Positions 1 to 9,834 of a DNA stretch of 64,000 bases are shown here, piece after piece. Each line of letters begins with the position of its first letter. Within the stretch, counting starts at the first letter, position 1. Below the pieces are notes generated by a model that saw only the letters and a program-made list of their open reading frames with translations, ran no database searches and was not told where the DNA came from. Made by a program: the position numbers and the translations under genes. This DNA comes from Streptomyces sp. PR69 (GTDB lineage: Bacteria > Actinomycetota > Actinomycetes > Streptomycetales > Streptomycetaceae): assembly GCF_026420845.1 (NCBI RefSeq), contig NZ_JAOWCB010000003.1:124001-188000 (forward strand), given 5' to 3'.

Positions 1-107
1 GCCTGACCATTGGGTGTCCCGGATCCGTTGTCCTGACCGCACGCCGTCGTCAGCGCGAGTACGGCCGCCGCAGTCACCGCGAGCGAGGCGTTCCGCCAGG
101 TGTTCAT
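1..107 (-). CDS. Putative secreted lipoprotein (N-terminal fragment)
   Basis: Only the first 35 or so codons are inside the window. Read leftward from an ATG at 105-107, they give a classic lipoprotein signal: Met-Asn-Thr-Trp-Arg, then an Ala/Val/Leu-rich core, then a lipobox ending Thr-Ala-Cys, followed by a Gly/Ser/Asn-rich linker. A GGAG Shine-Dalgarno sits about 6 bases before the start. The body of the protein lies beyond base 1, so its function cannot be told; solute-binding protein or a small secreted lipoprotein are both possible. The 240 bases upstream, up to the next gene, contain no convincing ORF and should hold its promoter. Confidence 0.7.
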   Translation of the reverse strand, partial: MNTWRNASLAVTAAAVLALTTACGQDNGSGTPNGQ

Positions 108-349
108 GTGCACTCCACTCCGAAGTCTTTACGCTTCATCGAGCCTGTCGCGACGCCCTGTGCGCCGTTCTTGCCCTACATACGAGGCCGGGGGCGGAGT
201 CTGTTCAACACAACGGGAAAAATCTTCGACCGTGGCATTCGCGAAGGTGAGATGCCGCGGGAGCCGGGGATGGAATTCACCGCGCGCGGGAATGGCTGGA
301 AATCGACTGCCTCAGCCGTCTCTTGAGTACCGGAGCTTCTGAAGAGCGC

Positions 350-1312
350 TCATGAGTCACTGGCGAAACGGTCCAACGCGACGCGCAGCCGTGCCCGCAG
401 ACCGTCGCTGCCCAGATGCCCCGCGTCGTCGACGACGATTAACTCCGCGTCGGGCCAGACGCGACTGAGCTCCCATGCGGTGTCGAGAGGGCTGGCGAGA
501 TCGAAACGGCCGTGGAAGAGGACCCCCGGATTTCCCTTCAGGCGTCCGGCGTCACGCAGCAGCGCGCCCTCCTCCAGCCACGCGCCGTGGGCGAAGTAGT
601 GGGCGGCGATGCGCACCATGGCGAGGCGGGCGGCCGAGGGCCTGCCCGAATAGGGGGCGGGCGCTCCGTTCGGCTCCAGTCCGACGACGGCGTCCTCCCA
701 GGCGCACCAGTCGGCCGCGGCCCTGTCGCGCACGCGTGCATCGGGGTCGGCCAGCAGCCGGGCGTACGCGGTGAGGAGGCCGTCCCCCCGGTTGGCGGCA
801 GCCGCCCCGTCGCGGAAGCGTTCCCATTCCGCGGGGAAGAAGCGGCCGACGCCCCGGTACAGCCAGTCGATCTCGGAGCGGCGGGTGGTGGTCACGGAGT
901 TGACGACGATCTCCGTCACCCGGTGCGGATGGGCCTCGGCATAGGCGAGGAGGAGAGTGGACCCCCACGATCCGCCGTACAGCAGCCAGCGTTCGACGCC
1001 CAGATGCTCCCGCAGCCGTTCCATGTCGGCGAGGAGGCGGCCGGTGGTGTTGTGCCGCATGTCGGTGGCGGGGTCGGCGGCGTGCGGGGTGGAGCGGCCG
1101 CAGCCCCGCTGGTCGAACAGCACAAGCCGGTAGCGGTCGGGGTCGAAGTGCCGGCGCACCCCGGCGGAGCTGCCGGAGCCGGGGCCGCCGTGGACGTACA
1201 CCGCCGGCTTGCCCTCAGGGTTGCCGCTGACCTCCCAGTGGATCGACTGGCCGTCGCCGACGTCGAGCATGCCCCGGTCGTAGGGGGCGATGAGCGGATA
1301 CGGCGCGGTCAT
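350..1312 (-). CDS. pip: Prolyl aminopeptidase (alpha/beta hydrolase, S33)
   Basis: A 320-residue cytoplasmic alpha/beta hydrolase of normal length for proline iminopeptidases, which remove N-terminal proline from peptides. Visible signatures are the HGGPG oxyanion motif at residues 41-45, DQRGCGRS near 67-74, and the nucleophile elbow GGSWGS near 113-118 with Ser115 as the expected nucleophile. A C-terminal DDAGH segment would supply the catalytic histidine. No signal peptide is present. AAGGAG lies about 9 bases before the ATG, which supports the start. It appears to be a single-gene unit, since the neighbours on both sides are well separated. Confidence 0.9.
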   Translation of the reverse strand: MTAPYPLIAPYDRGMLDVGDGQSIHWEVSGNPEGKPAVYVHGGPGSGSSAGVRRHFDPDRYRLVLFDQRGCGRSTPHAADPATDMRHNTTGRLLADMERLREHLGVERWLLYGGSWGSTLLLAYAEAHPHRVTEIVVNSVTTTRRSEIDWLYRGVGRFFPAEWERFRDGAAAANRGDGLLTAYARLLADPDARVRDRAAADWCAWEDAVVGLEPNGAPAPYSGRPSAARLAMVRIAAHYFAHGAWLEEGALLRDAGRLKGNPGVLFHGRFDLASPLDTAWELSRVWPDAELIVVDDAGHLGSDGLRARLRVALDRFASDS

Positions 1313-1646
1313 CCGGGGTGCTCCTTCGCGGTCGGCAGTGGTCAGCTGTGGTCTGCGGACGATCCGCGGGCCCGGGCAGGCGGTCCGCGGGGATCAGCGC
1401 GCGGAACGATCCAGCCTAGACGGGGCGGGGGCGGCGCCGCCCCCGGTTTTCGCCGGACTGGGCCGCGGAAAGAAACAGCAGGTCACAGGGGGTGTCATGA
1501 CCCATTCGCATCACAGCGATCGCGAGCGGTGAGGAGCGCTCCTAGCGTTTCGGAACGAGGTGCGGTGTCCGCCCCTGCGGACATTCGGTCCGCCTCTGCG
1601 GGCCTCCGCGTCCGCAGCCCTCCTCGGGGAAACCGGAGGAATGACC
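1313..1646. other. Intergenic region, divergent promoters expected
   Basis: About 330 bases between the divergently transcribed aminopeptidase and the small secreted protein. I see no credible ORF and no clear operator palindrome. It must contain both promoters, but I could not assign -35/-10 hexamers with confidence. Confidence 0.4.
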
Positions 1647-2162
1647 ATGCACGCGATACGCATCGCGTCTGCGGCCCTGCTGGGCGCCGCAGCGCTCGGG
1701 CTGACCGCCCTGCCCGCGGCGGCGGCCCCCGAAGGGAACACCACGCCGTATGACTTCACCGTCACCCCGACCACCGTGGCCGCGGGCGGCCGGGTGACGC
1801 TGACCGCCGGGGGCTGTCCCATCACGGCCACGGCGGCCTCGGGTGTCTTCGACACCGTCACCATTCCGTCCGGCGGCTCCGCGACGGCCACCGTGGACCG
1901 CGATGCCCGGCCCGGAGCGGTCTATTCCGTGAGTTTCGCCTGTGGTTCCGAAACCGCGTCGGTGGATCTGACCATCGCGGGCGTCCGCCCGACGGCCAGC
2001 GCCACCTCGCTTGCGCCGACGCTCGGCGTCCGCGGCGGCCTCGGCGGCAGCGCCGGCGGCGTGAACGCCGGTGAAGTGGCCGCGGGCGCCGCGCTCGTCG
2101 CCGCCGCGACGGCCGCGGCCGTCTATGTCCTCCGCCGGCGCTCGGCCGACCGGCGGCACTGA
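1647..2162 (+). CDS. Small secreted Ig-like protein with C-terminal membrane anchor
   Basis: 171 residues. The ATG at 1647 was chosen because GGAGGA at 1635-1640 is ideally spaced; the ATG at 1641 abuts the ribosome site. The protein has a Sec signal peptide ending in an Ala-rich stretch (about residues 1-27). A beta-rich domain with two cysteines that could form a disulfide follows. Then come a Gly-rich linker with the motif GGLGGS, a single C-terminal membrane helix and a Arg-Arg-Arg tail. This layout (signal, domain, helix, basic tail) resembles sortase substrates, but no LPxTG or LAxTG is visible. It is a paralogue of the convergent gene at 2258-2740 and a sortase lies just beyond. Function is unknown; surface exposure is inferred. 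Confidence 0.75.
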   Translation: MHAIRIASAALLGAAALGLTALPAAAAPEGNTTPYDFTVTPTTVAAGGRVTLTAGGCPITATAASGVFDTVTIPSGGSATATVDRDARPGAVYSVSFACGSETASVDLTIAGVRPTASATSLAPTLGVRGGLGGSAGGVNAGEVAAGAALVAAATAAAVYVLRRRSADRRH

Positions 2163-2187
2163 CACCCGTCACGCTTCGCCCGTGACG

Positions 2188-2229
2188 CCCGTCGTCCCGA
2201 GTCCAGGCCTGGACTCGGGACGACGGGCG
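2188..2229. terminator. Perfect 42-base palindrome between convergent genes
   Basis: Two exactly complementary 21-base arms meet with no spacer in the 95-base gap between two convergent genes. It probably acts as a bidirectional, U-tract-free terminator of the kind common in streptomycetes. Confidence 0.8.
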
Positions 2230-2257
2230 CAGTCAGCCCACCGGGAGGTTCGGCCGG

Positions 2258-2740
2258 TCAGGCCCTTACGCTGTCCATGCGGCGACGGCGCGCGATGAAC
2301 ACGGCGCCCCCCAGGGCGGCCGTGGCCACCAGCCCGCCGCCGACGGCCATCTCCGTGGAGCTCGGGCCGAACGAGCCGCCCAGACCGCCCGAGGTGCCGC
2401 GGCCGGCGAGCACGGTGAACCTCTCGGTGGCGACCATCGAATTGTCGCTGCACTTGACGGCCAGGTTGTAGCGGCCCGGTGTTGCATGGTTGTGAATGCG
2501 CGCCACCGCGGTCGAGTGGCCGTCGGCGTTGACCGACAGATGGGTCTTGGGAAACGCGTTCGACGTGACCGTACCGCCGTGTCCGCAGCCGTCGACTTTG
2601 ATCGTCATCGTGGAGCCCTGATGGACCGAGGAGGGGTTGAGCCTGATATTGGTCGGGCCGTTGGTGGCGACGGCCAGGGGGGCAGCGAGCCCGACGGCCG
2701 CGCAGGCGGCCGCGGCGACCGCGAAAGCGCGAGAACGCAT
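2258..2740 (-). CDS. Small secreted Ig-like protein with C-terminal membrane anchor (paralogue)
   Basis: 160 residues from the ATG at 2740, preceded by GGAGG at a good distance; an upstream in-frame extension is not credible. It has the same architecture as the protein at 1647-2162: a signal peptide (about 1-27), a short beta-rich domain starting with an N-P-S-S-V-x-x-G pattern, two cysteines, a GTSGGLGGS linker, a C-terminal membrane helix and a basic Arg-Arg-Arg-Arg tail. The two genes face each other and share a terminator, so they look like a diverged duplicate pair. The sortase gene starts about 380 bases away in the opposite orientation. Function is unknown. Confidence 0.75.
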   Translation of the reverse strand: MRSRAFAVAAAACAAVGLAAPLAVATNGPTNIRLNPSSVHQGSTMTIKVDGCGHGGTVTSNAFPKTHLSVNADGHSTAVARIHNHATPGRYNLAVKCSDNSMVATERFTVLAGRGTSGGLGGSFGPSSTEMAVGGGLVATAALGGAVFIARRRRMDSVRA

Positions 2741-3117
2741 CGTTGAACCTCCAGAGGAAGACGCACCGAAGCGGCGCTCCGGGGGGAATTCGACGAGTAC
2801 GCCTTCCATGACGAACACTCATGGGCCGCCTGCTCCCGCGCATTTCGGCGCTGGTCCACCCCGGTGAGGCGACACGCCGGCGACGGGCCGGCGACACGCC
2901 GACCGAGCTGACGGAGCCGCAGGTCACCGGTGGTGACCGGGCCGATCGGCTGATTACCCGGATGGGGCACCACGGTCGGCCCTCACCGCTCCGCGCGCCG
3001 CCCGCGGTCGGGGGAAGGCCCGGCACACCGTGTCGCCACCCGTTCGCCCCGTCCCGGTCGCCGCGGGCGGCGCGGGCGCTTAGCTTGCCAAGTGACCTGC
3101 GGAAGGAGAACGGCTCG

Positions 3118-3774
3118 ATGGGCGAGGACTACCGCGATCCGGAGACGAGGAGACGCTCGCCCTGGGGCGTGCTGGCTCTCGTCATGCTCACCGGGATCGC
3201 GCTGATGAAGAACGGCGTCGATGTGTCCCTCGGCCCGCCTCAGCCCGCCGCGGCGGCCGCGCTCAGCAGCGCCCCGGAAGCCGGCGAGACGTTCATCCCC
3301 GTGCCCCTGGAACCGCTGGAGTACGCCCCTGTCGCCCGGGTGCGCATCCCCTCCATCAAGGTGGACGCGCCGGTCGTCGACGTGGGCCTGGACGACGACG
3401 GCTGGGTCGCGGCCCCGCCCCCGGAGGACCCGAACCTCGCCGGCTGGTACCAGAACGGCATCGCCCCCGGCCAGCGCGGCACCGCCGTCGTCGTCGGCCA
3501 TGTCGACAACAGATCGGGCCCCGCGGTCTTCTACGGCCTCGGCTCCGTGAAGAAGGGCCGGCTGGTGGAGGTGGTGCGCTTTGACGGCAAGGTCGTGGTC
3601 TTCGAGGTGTACGGCGTCGAGGTGTTCGCCACGAACGACTTTCCCGGGCCGCGGGTGTATGCGGACACGGGGCATGCGGAGCTGCGGGTGATCACGTGTG
3701 GGGGCGGGTACTCGAAGGCGGGCGGGTACGACGGGAATGTGGTGGTGTTCGCGCGGATGGTCAAGGTCCGGTGA
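3118..3774 (+). CDS. Class E/F-like sortase
   Basis: 218 residues. The ATG at 3118 follows GGAAGGAG with normal spacing; the longer in-frame ORF upstream has no ribosome site. There is an N-terminal membrane anchor (about residues 16-31), then an Ala/Pro linker and a sortase domain (about 70-218). The catalytic triad is visible: His128 in V-G-H-V-D-N, Cys194 in V-I-T-C-G-G, and a late Arg, probably Arg213. Such enzymes attach secreted proteins to the cell wall through a C-terminal sorting signal. The two neighbouring secreted, C-terminally anchored proteins are the obvious candidate partners, although neither has a canonical sorting motif. Confidence 0.88.
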   Translation: MGEDYRDPETRRRSPWGVLALVMLTGIALMKNGVDVSLGPPQPAAAAALSSAPEAGETFIPVPLEPLEYAPVARVRIPSIKVDAPVVDVGLDDDGWVAAPPPEDPNLAGWYQNGIAPGQRGTAVVVGHVDNRSGPAVFYGLGSVKKGRLVEVVRFDGKVVVFEVYGVEVFATNDFPGPRVYADTGHAELRVITCGGGYSKAGGYDGNVVVFARMVKVR

Positions 3775-3820
3775 GCGTGCGTGAGCGTGCCCCTTCCCGG
3801 AACTGAGGGCCCCGGCGCCG

Positions 3821-3845
3821 GACGGGCTGGATCTTCCAGCCCGTC
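3821..3845 (+). terminator. Stem-loop after sortase gene
   Basis: Perfect 11-base stem with a 3-base loop, 47 bases after the sortase stop. The same stem sequence recurs near 56255-56285, so it belongs to the dispersed repeat family as well as being a likely terminator. Confidence 0.65.
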
Positions 3846-3892
3846 TGGGAGCGCCTCCCGGACGAAGTCCGGGGGAGCTTGAGGACCGGGGT

Positions 3893-3911
3893 CCGGGGGC
3901 AAAGCCCCCGG
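3893..3911 (-). terminator. Stem-loop after polysaccharide deacetylase gene
   Basis: CCGGGGGC, loop AAA, GCCCCCGG, 9 bases beyond the stop of the minus-strand deacetylase gene. Likely its terminator. Confidence 0.6.
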
Positions 3912-3919
3912 AGGAAGGG

Positions 3920-4816
3920 TCAGCGGCGGGGGACCGTGATGCGGTAGCCCTGCTCCAGCAGCCACGGCAGATACGTGCGCAACGCGGCCACGCTCTGTGT
4001 CCGGTCCCCGCCCGCGTCGTGGGAGAGGACCACGACGCCCGGCCCCGCCCCGTCCCTCACCCGGCGCACGATTGTCGCGGTGCTGGGCTCGGTCCAGTCG
4101 AGGGTGTCGACGGTCCAGGCGAGCGGCTCCATGTCGAGTTCCGCGCCGATCTCGAAGGAGTGCTTGTTCCAGGCGCCGAAGGGGGCCCGGTACCACAGCG
4201 GGGCCCTGCCCAGTTCCCGGTCGACTACTTCGCTGGTGCGGCCCAGTTCGTCGCGGATGCGGGACGGGGGCAGGGAGGGGATCAGCGGATGGGACCAGGT
4301 GTGGTTGCCGATGACATGGCCGTCGTCCGCCATCTCGCGCAGCAGATCGCGGTGGGCGTCCGCCATCTCGCCGCAGACGAAGAACATCGCGGGCACGCCG
4401 TACTCGCGCAGTGTCTTGAGGATGCCGGGGGTGTAGCGGGGGTCGGGCCCGTCGTCGAAGGTGAGCACCATGGCCCGGCCCGCGCCGGACAGCTTGAGGA
4501 AGGGACGGGACCGCACCGGGGGCAGCGCGCGGCGGACGGCCGGCGGGGCGTAGGAGGTGATGGGCCGCAGCCGGTAGGCGGAGGCGTTGACCGGTGACCC
4601 GGCGAGCGGCACAGCCTCGGGTCCGGCGGCCCCGCTCGCCGACGCCGAGGGGGCGGCGGCGGGCGGGGCGGGCGCACCCGCGGCCGGTGGCGTGCCCGGG
4701 GGCGCGGAGCGGCCGAAGCCCTCGACGGCGACCAGTGAGACCGTGGCGGTCGCGCCCAGGGCGGCGGCGGCACGGAGCAGCGAGCGACGCCCCGGAGACA
4801 GCTGATCCTCTTTCAT
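3920..4816 (-). CDS. Polysaccharide deacetylase (CE4/NodB family), exported
   Basis: 298 residues from the ATG at 4816; a TTG two codons upstream is an alternative. The N-terminus has a twin-arginine-like signal (S-P-G-R-R-S-L-L-R-A, then a hydrophobic Ala-rich stretch), followed by a Pro/Ala-rich linker of about 50 residues. The NodB domain then shows motif 1 as T-F-D-D-G-P-D and motif 2 as G-N-H-T-W-S-H-P (metal-binding Asp-His-His). It later has R-A-P-F-G (motif 3) and L-S-H-D (motif 5). It should remove acetyl groups from N-acetylated cell-wall or surface polysaccharide outside the cell. It lies immediately after the lysX gene on the same strand, 123 bases away, and may be co-transcribed with capA-like and lysX genes. 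Confidence 0.87.
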   Translation of the reverse strand: MKEDQLSPGRRSLLRAAAALGATATVSLVAVEGFGRSAPPGTPPAAGAPAPPAAAPSASASGAAGPEAVPLAGSPVNASAYRLRPITSYAPPAVRRALPPVRSRPFLKLSGAGRAMVLTFDDGPDPRYTPGILKTLREYGVPAMFFVCGEMADAHRDLLREMADDGHVIGNHTWSHPLIPSLPPSRIRDELGRTSEVVDRELGRAPLWYRAPFGAWNKHSFEIGAELDMEPLAWTVDTLDWTEPSTATIVRRVRDGAGPGVVVLSHDAGGDRTQSVAALRTYLPWLLEQGYRITVPRR

Positions 4817-4938
4817 GACCAACTGCTCGCATGGCCGGTGCTCGATGCGCCAGCAAAACGCCGGAGATTACGGTGAATCTAACCGATGGGAGCATGTGCG
4901 GGGCTCGCGGCGCGCCGGCGCGCGCCCCGGCCGGAGCC

Positions 4939-7900
4939 TCAGGTGCGGCGTACGAGGGGGAAGGGCAGGGTCTCCCGGATGGTGAGGCCGGTCAGGAACA
5001 TCACGAGCCGGTCGACGCCGATGCCCAGACCTCCGGTGGGCGGCATGGCGTATTCGAGCGCGTCGAGGAAGTCCTCGTCGAGTTCCATGGCTTCGGGGTC
5101 GCCGCCCGCGGCGAGCAGCGACTGGGCGGTGAGCCGGCGGCGTTGCTCGACGGGGTCGGTCAGTTCCGAGTAGGCGGTGCCCAGTTCGGTGCCGAAGGCG
5201 ACCAGGTCCCAGCGTTCGGCGAGGCGCGGATCGCGGCGGTGCTGGCGGGTGAGCGGGGAGACCTCGGTCGGGAAGTCCTTGTAGAAGGTGGGCAGCACGG
5301 TCCGCTCCTCGACGAGCCGCTCGTACATCTCCAGCACGATGTCGCCGCGCGTGTCGTCGGGGATGTGCGGCACGCCGGAGCGGTCGCAGAGGCGGCGCAG
5401 CGCCGCTTCGCCGGTGTCGGCGTCGATGTGTTCGCCGAGGGCTTCGGAGACGGCCTCGTAGACGGTCCTGACGGGCCAGCGGCCGGAGATGTCGTGGGCG
5501 GTGAGCCGGCCGTCCGGCCCCGCCTTGTGGGCGACCGGTTCGCCGAAGGCGGCGACGGCGGCCTGCTGGATCAGCTCGCGGGTCAGGTCGAGCATCACGT
5601 CGTAGTCGGCGAACGCCTGGTAGGCCTCCAGCATGGTGAATTCGGGGTTGTGCTTGTAGGAGACGCCTTCGTTGCGGAAGGTGCGGCCCAGTTCGAAGAC
5701 CTTCTCCAGACCGCCGACGCACAGCCGTTTGAGATACAGCTCGGGTGCGATGCGGAGATACAGGTCCAGGTCGTAGGCGTTGATGTGGGTGGTGAAGGGC
5801 CGGGCGTTGGCGCCGCCGTGGATCTGCTGGAGCATCGGGGTCTCGACCTCCAGATAGCCGCGGTCCAGCAGGCCCTGGCGCAGCGCCTGCACGGCGGCGG
5901 AGCGGCGGCGGATCACATCGCGGGCGTCCGCGCTGACGACGAGGTCGAGGTAGCGGCGGCGGACGCGGGCCTCGGGGTCGGCGAGTCCGTGCCGTTTGTC
6001 AGGCAGCGGGCGCAGGCACTTGCCGGTGAGCTGCCAGTCGGTGACGAAGAGGGACAGTTCGCCGCGGTCGCTGACGCCGATCTCGCCGTGGGCGGCGATG
6101 TGGTCGCCGAGGTCGGCGTCGGAGGTGAACCGGTCGAGGACCTGCCGGCCGCAGATGTCGCGGGCGAAGGCGAGCTGGAGGTCGCCGGACCAGTCGCGCA
6201 GGACGGCGAAGACGATGCCGCCCAGGTCGCGTACGAGAATCACGCGCCCGGCGACGGCAGCCTGTTCGCCGGTCCGGGCGCCGGGGGCGAGGCCGGGGTG
6301 CGCGGCGCGGAGCCCGGCGAGAGTGCTGGTGGGCTGGGGGACGCCGACGGGGTACGGGTCGGCGCCGTCGGCGCGCAGCCGGTCGAGCTTGGCGTGCCGG
6401 ATGCGGATCTGTTCGGGGAGCGGGCGCTCGCCCGCGGCGGAGCCGGCGCCCGGTCCGGCGAGGCCCAGCGCGGCGAGGGAGGGCAGCCCCGCGGTGGTGG
6501 CGGGGCTGACGACGCCGCGCGGCCGCCCTCTGCCCCACAGGGAGCGCAGGCTGGGTACGGAGACGAAGCCTTCGGCGATGCCGGAGGCGAGGGCGACGCG
6601 GGCGAGGGAGCCGGCGTCGCCGTAGCACAGGAAGCGGGGGTACCACTCGGGCTGGTACTTCACATTGGACCGGTACAGCGCTTCGAGCTGCCACCACCGG
6701 GAGAGGAACAGCAGCAGGCGTCGCCAGAGGCGCAGCACGGGGCCTGCGCCGATGCGGGCGCCCTCCTCGAAGGCGGAGCGGAAGACGGCGAAGTTGAGGG
6801 AGATCCGCTGGATGCCCATCTTGCGGGCGTGGCCGCAGAGTTCGGCGACCATGAACTCCATGATGCCGTTGGGGGCCCTGGGGTCGCGGCGCATCAGGTC
6901 GAGGGAGATGCCGTCGGGGCCCCAGGGCACGAAGGAGAGCAGAGCGATCAGCCCGCCGTCCCGGTCGAAGGCCTCGACGAGCAGGCAGTCGCCGTCGGCC
7001 GGGTCGCCGAGGCGGTCCAGGGCCATGGAGAAGCCGCGTTCGGCCTCGGTGTCGCGCCAGGCGTCGGCCTTGTCGACGAGACGCCGCATCTCCTCGTCCG
7101 TCAGGGCGGAGTGGCGGCGGACGCGGACGGTGGCTCCGGTGCGCTGGACGCGGTGGACGGCCTGGCGGGTGACGCGCATGTCGCGGCCCGCGAGGTCGAA
7201 TCGCGCGACGTGCACGATGGCCTCGTCGCCGAGCTGGATGGCGCTGAGCCCGGCGCGTGCGCAGGCCTTGGCGCCTTCTTCGGACGCGCCCATGACGGCG
7301 GGGGCCCAGGCGTAGCGGCGGGCGAGGCTCAGCCAGGCCTCGATGGCCCCGGGCCAGGCTTCGCGGTCGCCGATCGGGTCGCCGCTGGCGAGGGCGACGC
7401 CCGCCTCGACGCGGTAGGTGACGGCCGCTTTGCCGCTGGGCGAGAAGACGACGGCCTTGTCGCGGCGGGTGGCGAAGTAGCCGAGCGAGTCCTGTGCGCC
7501 GTATGCGCCGAGCAGCGCGCGGATGCGGGACTCCTCGTCGCCGTGGAGCGCGGCCTCCATCCGCTGGGAGCGGAAGAGGGCGCCCGCTGCGCTGAGCAGG
7601 GCGACGGCGCCGAAGAGGCCGAGGAGGAAGAACAGGGCGCGGGGCGGGCGGCCGTCGAACTGGTCGCCGGAGACCAGACCGCCGAGCACCCGGTTGGCGG
7701 ACCACAGCAGCCGCTGGCCGCGCGGCAGGGAGCCGGGGAAGAGCTCGACCAGGGCCCAGCCGGCGAGGATGCCGAGGCCCAGTCCGAGGACGAGGACGAG
7801 CAGGGCGCGGCGGAAAGCCCCGTGCCGTGTCTGCGCGTAGAACTCGCCGCGGGTGCCGGCCAGCACGGCCAGGGCGATCAGGCACAGCGCCAGATTGGGG

Positions 7901-8250
7901 GCCCAGGTCCAGTCCTGGTCGAGGGCGAGGAGCAGGACGTCGGCGACGGCGAGCAGCGTTAGATAGGCGACGACGAGCCACCATGCGGCTTTCTTGCGCG
8001 CGCCGAGGGCGGCGGCGAGGAGCAGCAGGAAGGCGGCGTAGGCGAGGTTGGCGCTGACGGGGACGGCGACGCGGTCGAGGAAGAGGGCGAGGGGGCGCAG
8101 CAGCCGGCGGACCGGGGGGATCAGGGCGAGGATGGCGCAGAACACGCCGAGCGCGGCGAAGAAACCTCCGAGCGCGCCCGGGACCCTGGCGTGCCAGCGG
8201 GCGGGGGCGGCAGCGGTGGCGGAGCGGGTCTCCTGCACGGTGGCACCCAT
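4939..8250 (-). CDS. lysX: LysX: lysyl-phosphatidylglycerol synthetase fused to lysyl-tRNA synthetase
   Basis: 1103 residues. The ATG at 8250 was chosen, with an in-frame GTG at 8259 as alternative; neither has a strong ribosome site. There are six or seven membrane helices (about 25-235) and a DUF2156/MprF transferase domain (about 250-560). An OB-fold anticodon-binding domain and a class II synthetase core follow, with motif 2 as T-F-R-N-E-G and motif 3 as G-I-G-V-D-R-L. In actinobacteria this fusion charges tRNA with lysine and transfers it to phosphatidylglycerol, which reduces membrane negative charge and gives resistance to cationic peptides. It is unlikely to be the housekeeping LysS. 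The capA-like gene is 56 bases upstream on the same strand. Confidence 0.93.
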   Translation of the reverse strand: MGATVQETRSATAAAPARWHARVPGALGGFFAALGVFCAILALIPPVRRLLRPLALFLDRVAVPVSANLAYAAFLLLLAAALGARKKAAWWLVVAYLTLLAVADVLLLALDQDWTWAPNLALCLIALAVLAGTRGEFYAQTRHGAFRRALLVLVLGLGLGILAGWALVELFPGSLPRGQRLLWSANRVLGGLVSGDQFDGRPPRALFFLLGLFGAVALLSAAGALFRSQRMEAALHGDEESRIRALLGAYGAQDSLGYFATRRDKAVVFSPSGKAAVTYRVEAGVALASGDPIGDREAWPGAIEAWLSLARRYAWAPAVMGASEEGAKACARAGLSAIQLGDEAIVHVARFDLAGRDMRVTRQAVHRVQRTGATVRVRRHSALTDEEMRRLVDKADAWRDTEAERGFSMALDRLGDPADGDCLLVEAFDRDGGLIALLSFVPWGPDGISLDLMRRDPRAPNGIMEFMVAELCGHARKMGIQRISLNFAVFRSAFEEGARIGAGPVLRLWRRLLLFLSRWWQLEALYRSNVKYQPEWYPRFLCYGDAGSLARVALASGIAEGFVSVPSLRSLWGRGRPRGVVSPATTAGLPSLAALGLAGPGAGSAAGERPLPEQIRIRHAKLDRLRADGADPYPVGVPQPTSTLAGLRAAHPGLAPGARTGEQAAVAGRVILVRDLGGIVFAVLRDWSGDLQLAFARDICGRQVLDRFTSDADLGDHIAAHGEIGVSDRGELSLFVTDWQLTGKCLRPLPDKRHGLADPEARVRRRYLDLVVSADARDVIRRRSAAVQALRQGLLDRGYLEVETPMLQQIHGGANARPFTTHINAYDLDLYLRIAPELYLKRLCVGGLEKVFELGRTFRNEGVSYKHNPEFTMLEAYQAFADYDVMLDLTRELIQQAAVAAFGEPVAHKAGPDGRLTAHDISGRWPVRTVYEAVSEALGEHIDADTGEAALRRLCDRSGVPHIPDDTRGDIVLEMYERLVEERTVLPTFYKDFPTEVSPLTRQHRRDPRLAERWDLVAFGTELGTAYSELTDPVEQRRRLTAQSLLAAGGDPEAMELDEDFLDALEYAMPPTGGLGIGVDRLVMFLTGLTIRETLPFPLVRRT

Positions 8251-8305
8251 GATCTGCACTGTAGGGAGAGTGCGCGGGGCCCGCCTGTCGTGCGCGGCGG
8301 CCGGG

Positions 8306-9496
8306 TCAGCGTCCCATCACGAGCCCGTCGTCGGCGGCGCCGCGGCTGAGGACGGCTTCGCTGATGGCGTTCTGTTCGCGCTCGTAGTCGGTGTTCTCTC
8401 CGTAGCGGTGCAGTTCGTCGGGGAGGTTGACGACGCGGCCGCGTTCGATGTCCATCCACTGGGGGATGTATTCCGCCTTCGTGACCTTCCAGCGTCCGCC
8501 CTTCTCGGCGGGCGGGGCGAAGGTGAAGCGGGCGAGGGAGCCCTGGTTGCCGCGCGGGTCGAAGGAGCCTGAGTAGTTGGTCATCGGCCCGGCGATCTGG
8601 TCGCCCATGCCGTAGACGATCCAGGTGCCGTTGACCTTCTCGTAGGGCTGCGGGACATGGGCGTGGGTGCCGATGATGAGATCGATGTCGGGGCGGCCTC
8701 CGGAGGCGGAGGCGGTGAGCCGCTTCCCGAGGGAGAGCTGGGCGTCGTCGGGGGCGGTCTGCCACTCGGTGCCCCAGTGCAGGCTGACGACGACCACGTC
8801 GGCGCCTGCCTTGCGGGCGGCGCGGGCGTCGGCGACGATCTTCTGTTCGTCGATCAGGTCGACGGCCCAGGGCTGTCCCTCGGGCAGCGGGATGTCGTTG
8901 GTGCCGTAGGTGTAGGCCAGTTGGGCCACCTTGGCGCTGCCCGCCTTGAGCCAGGCGGGCTGCCGGTCCTCCTCGGCGGTGCGGGCCGATCCGGCGTGCT
9001 TGACGCCCGCCGCGTCCAGGGCGTCGAGGGTGCGGCGCACTCCGTCGGGGCCGTCGTCGAGGGTGTGGTTGGAGGCGGTGGAGCAGGAGTCGTAGCCGAC
9101 GGCGGCGAGGGCCTGGGCGATCTCGGGCGGGGACCGGAAGAGGGGGTAGCCGCTGTAGTCGCCGTTCTCTCCGTAGACGGTCTCCATATGGCAGATCGCC
9201 AGGTCGGCCCGGGAGACGACGGGCATGACGCCGGAGAGCATCGGGCGGAAGTCGAATCCTTCGCCGCCTGCGTCGGCGGCCGCCTGGCGGATGATCGAGT
9301 CGTGCGGGAGGACGTCGCCGCTTGCGATGAGGGTGAAGCCGCGGAGCTTCGCCTGCGCGGCGCCGCCGGCGGCGGAGGGGCCGGTGCTCTGCGGCTGTGC
9401 GGGCTCGCCGCGATCGGGGGCGGCGCAGGCGGCGGCGCCGCCGAGGAGCAGGGCGGCGAGGGCCGCCGCGGTGTGTCGTGTGTGTCGCCAGGCCAT
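8306..9496 (-). CDS. CapA-family lipoprotein (poly-gamma-glutamate capsule type)
   Basis: 396 residues, starting at an ATG preceded by CAGGAG. The signal peptide ends in G-G-A-A-A-C, a lipobox with a weak -3 residue, so the protein is probably lipid-anchored outside the membrane. The rest matches the CapA/metallophosphoesterase-like fold: an early S-G-D-V-L-P-H motif, [24 protein letters not shown] and I-G-T-H-A-H-V-P-Q. The members with known function take part in capsule polyglutamate synthesis, but many actinobacterial homologues stand alone with unknown role. No capBC genes are seen here. Confidence 0.85.
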   Translation of the reverse strand: MAWRHTRHTAAALAALLLGGAAACAAPDRGEPAQPQSTGPSAAGGAAQAKLRGFTLIASGDVLPHDSIIRQAAADAGGEGFDFRPMLSGVMPVVSRADLAICHMETVYGENGDYSGYPLFRSPPEIAQALAAVGYDSCSTASNHTLDDGPDGVRRTLDALDAAGVKHAGSARTAEEDRQPAWLKAGSAKVAQLAYTYGTNDIPLPEGQPWAVDLIDEQKIVADARAARKAGADVVVVSLHWGTEWQTAPDDAQLSLGKRLTASASGGRPDIDLIIGTHAHVPQPYEKVNGTWIVYGMGDQIAGPMTNYSGSFDPRGNQGSLARFTFAPPAEKGGRWKVTKAEYIPQWMDIERGRVVNLPDELHRYGENTDYEREQNAISEAVLSRGAADDGLVMGR

Positions 9497-9834
9497 CGAG
9501 CGGACTCCTGAGCAGAATATGCGGTCGTATATCAGTACGAGTCAGCATTAATCGGATGAGCTGATGTCCTGACAGTCGCGGCGTGGCATCCGGGAGTCAA
9601 GGAGCTGGGCCGTATGGATCGCCGGGACGGCGCAGGCCAGGACGGCGCAGGCCGGGGCGGGTGTCCGGCCCCGGGGAGGCTTCCGGCCGCCCGCTCACCG
9701 CACCGTTCGCCGACGCGAGCGACCGCTCGCCGAAGACCGCTGCACGCCGTCTGTCGCCGCGGGGCCGCATGCGCTGCCATCGGCTCGTGAAGGCGTTCAA
9801 AGGACAGGAACTCTGCGTCTGAGGGGTGTTGACC
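9497..9834. other. Intergenic region with a short direct repeat
   Basis: The 338 bases between the divergent capA-like and sigma-factor genes contain no convincing gene. Near 9624-9653 a 14-base unit GGACGGCGCAGGCC occurs twice with one base between. The capA side (9520-9560) is relatively AT-rich and is the likely site of that promoter. Confidence 0.4.

Noticed and set aside
4831..7962. 1043-residue plus-strand open frame
   Set aside because: Fully antisense to lysX; composition is the Gly/Ala/Glu-rich pattern of a GC-rich mirror frame, no domain and no ribosome site.
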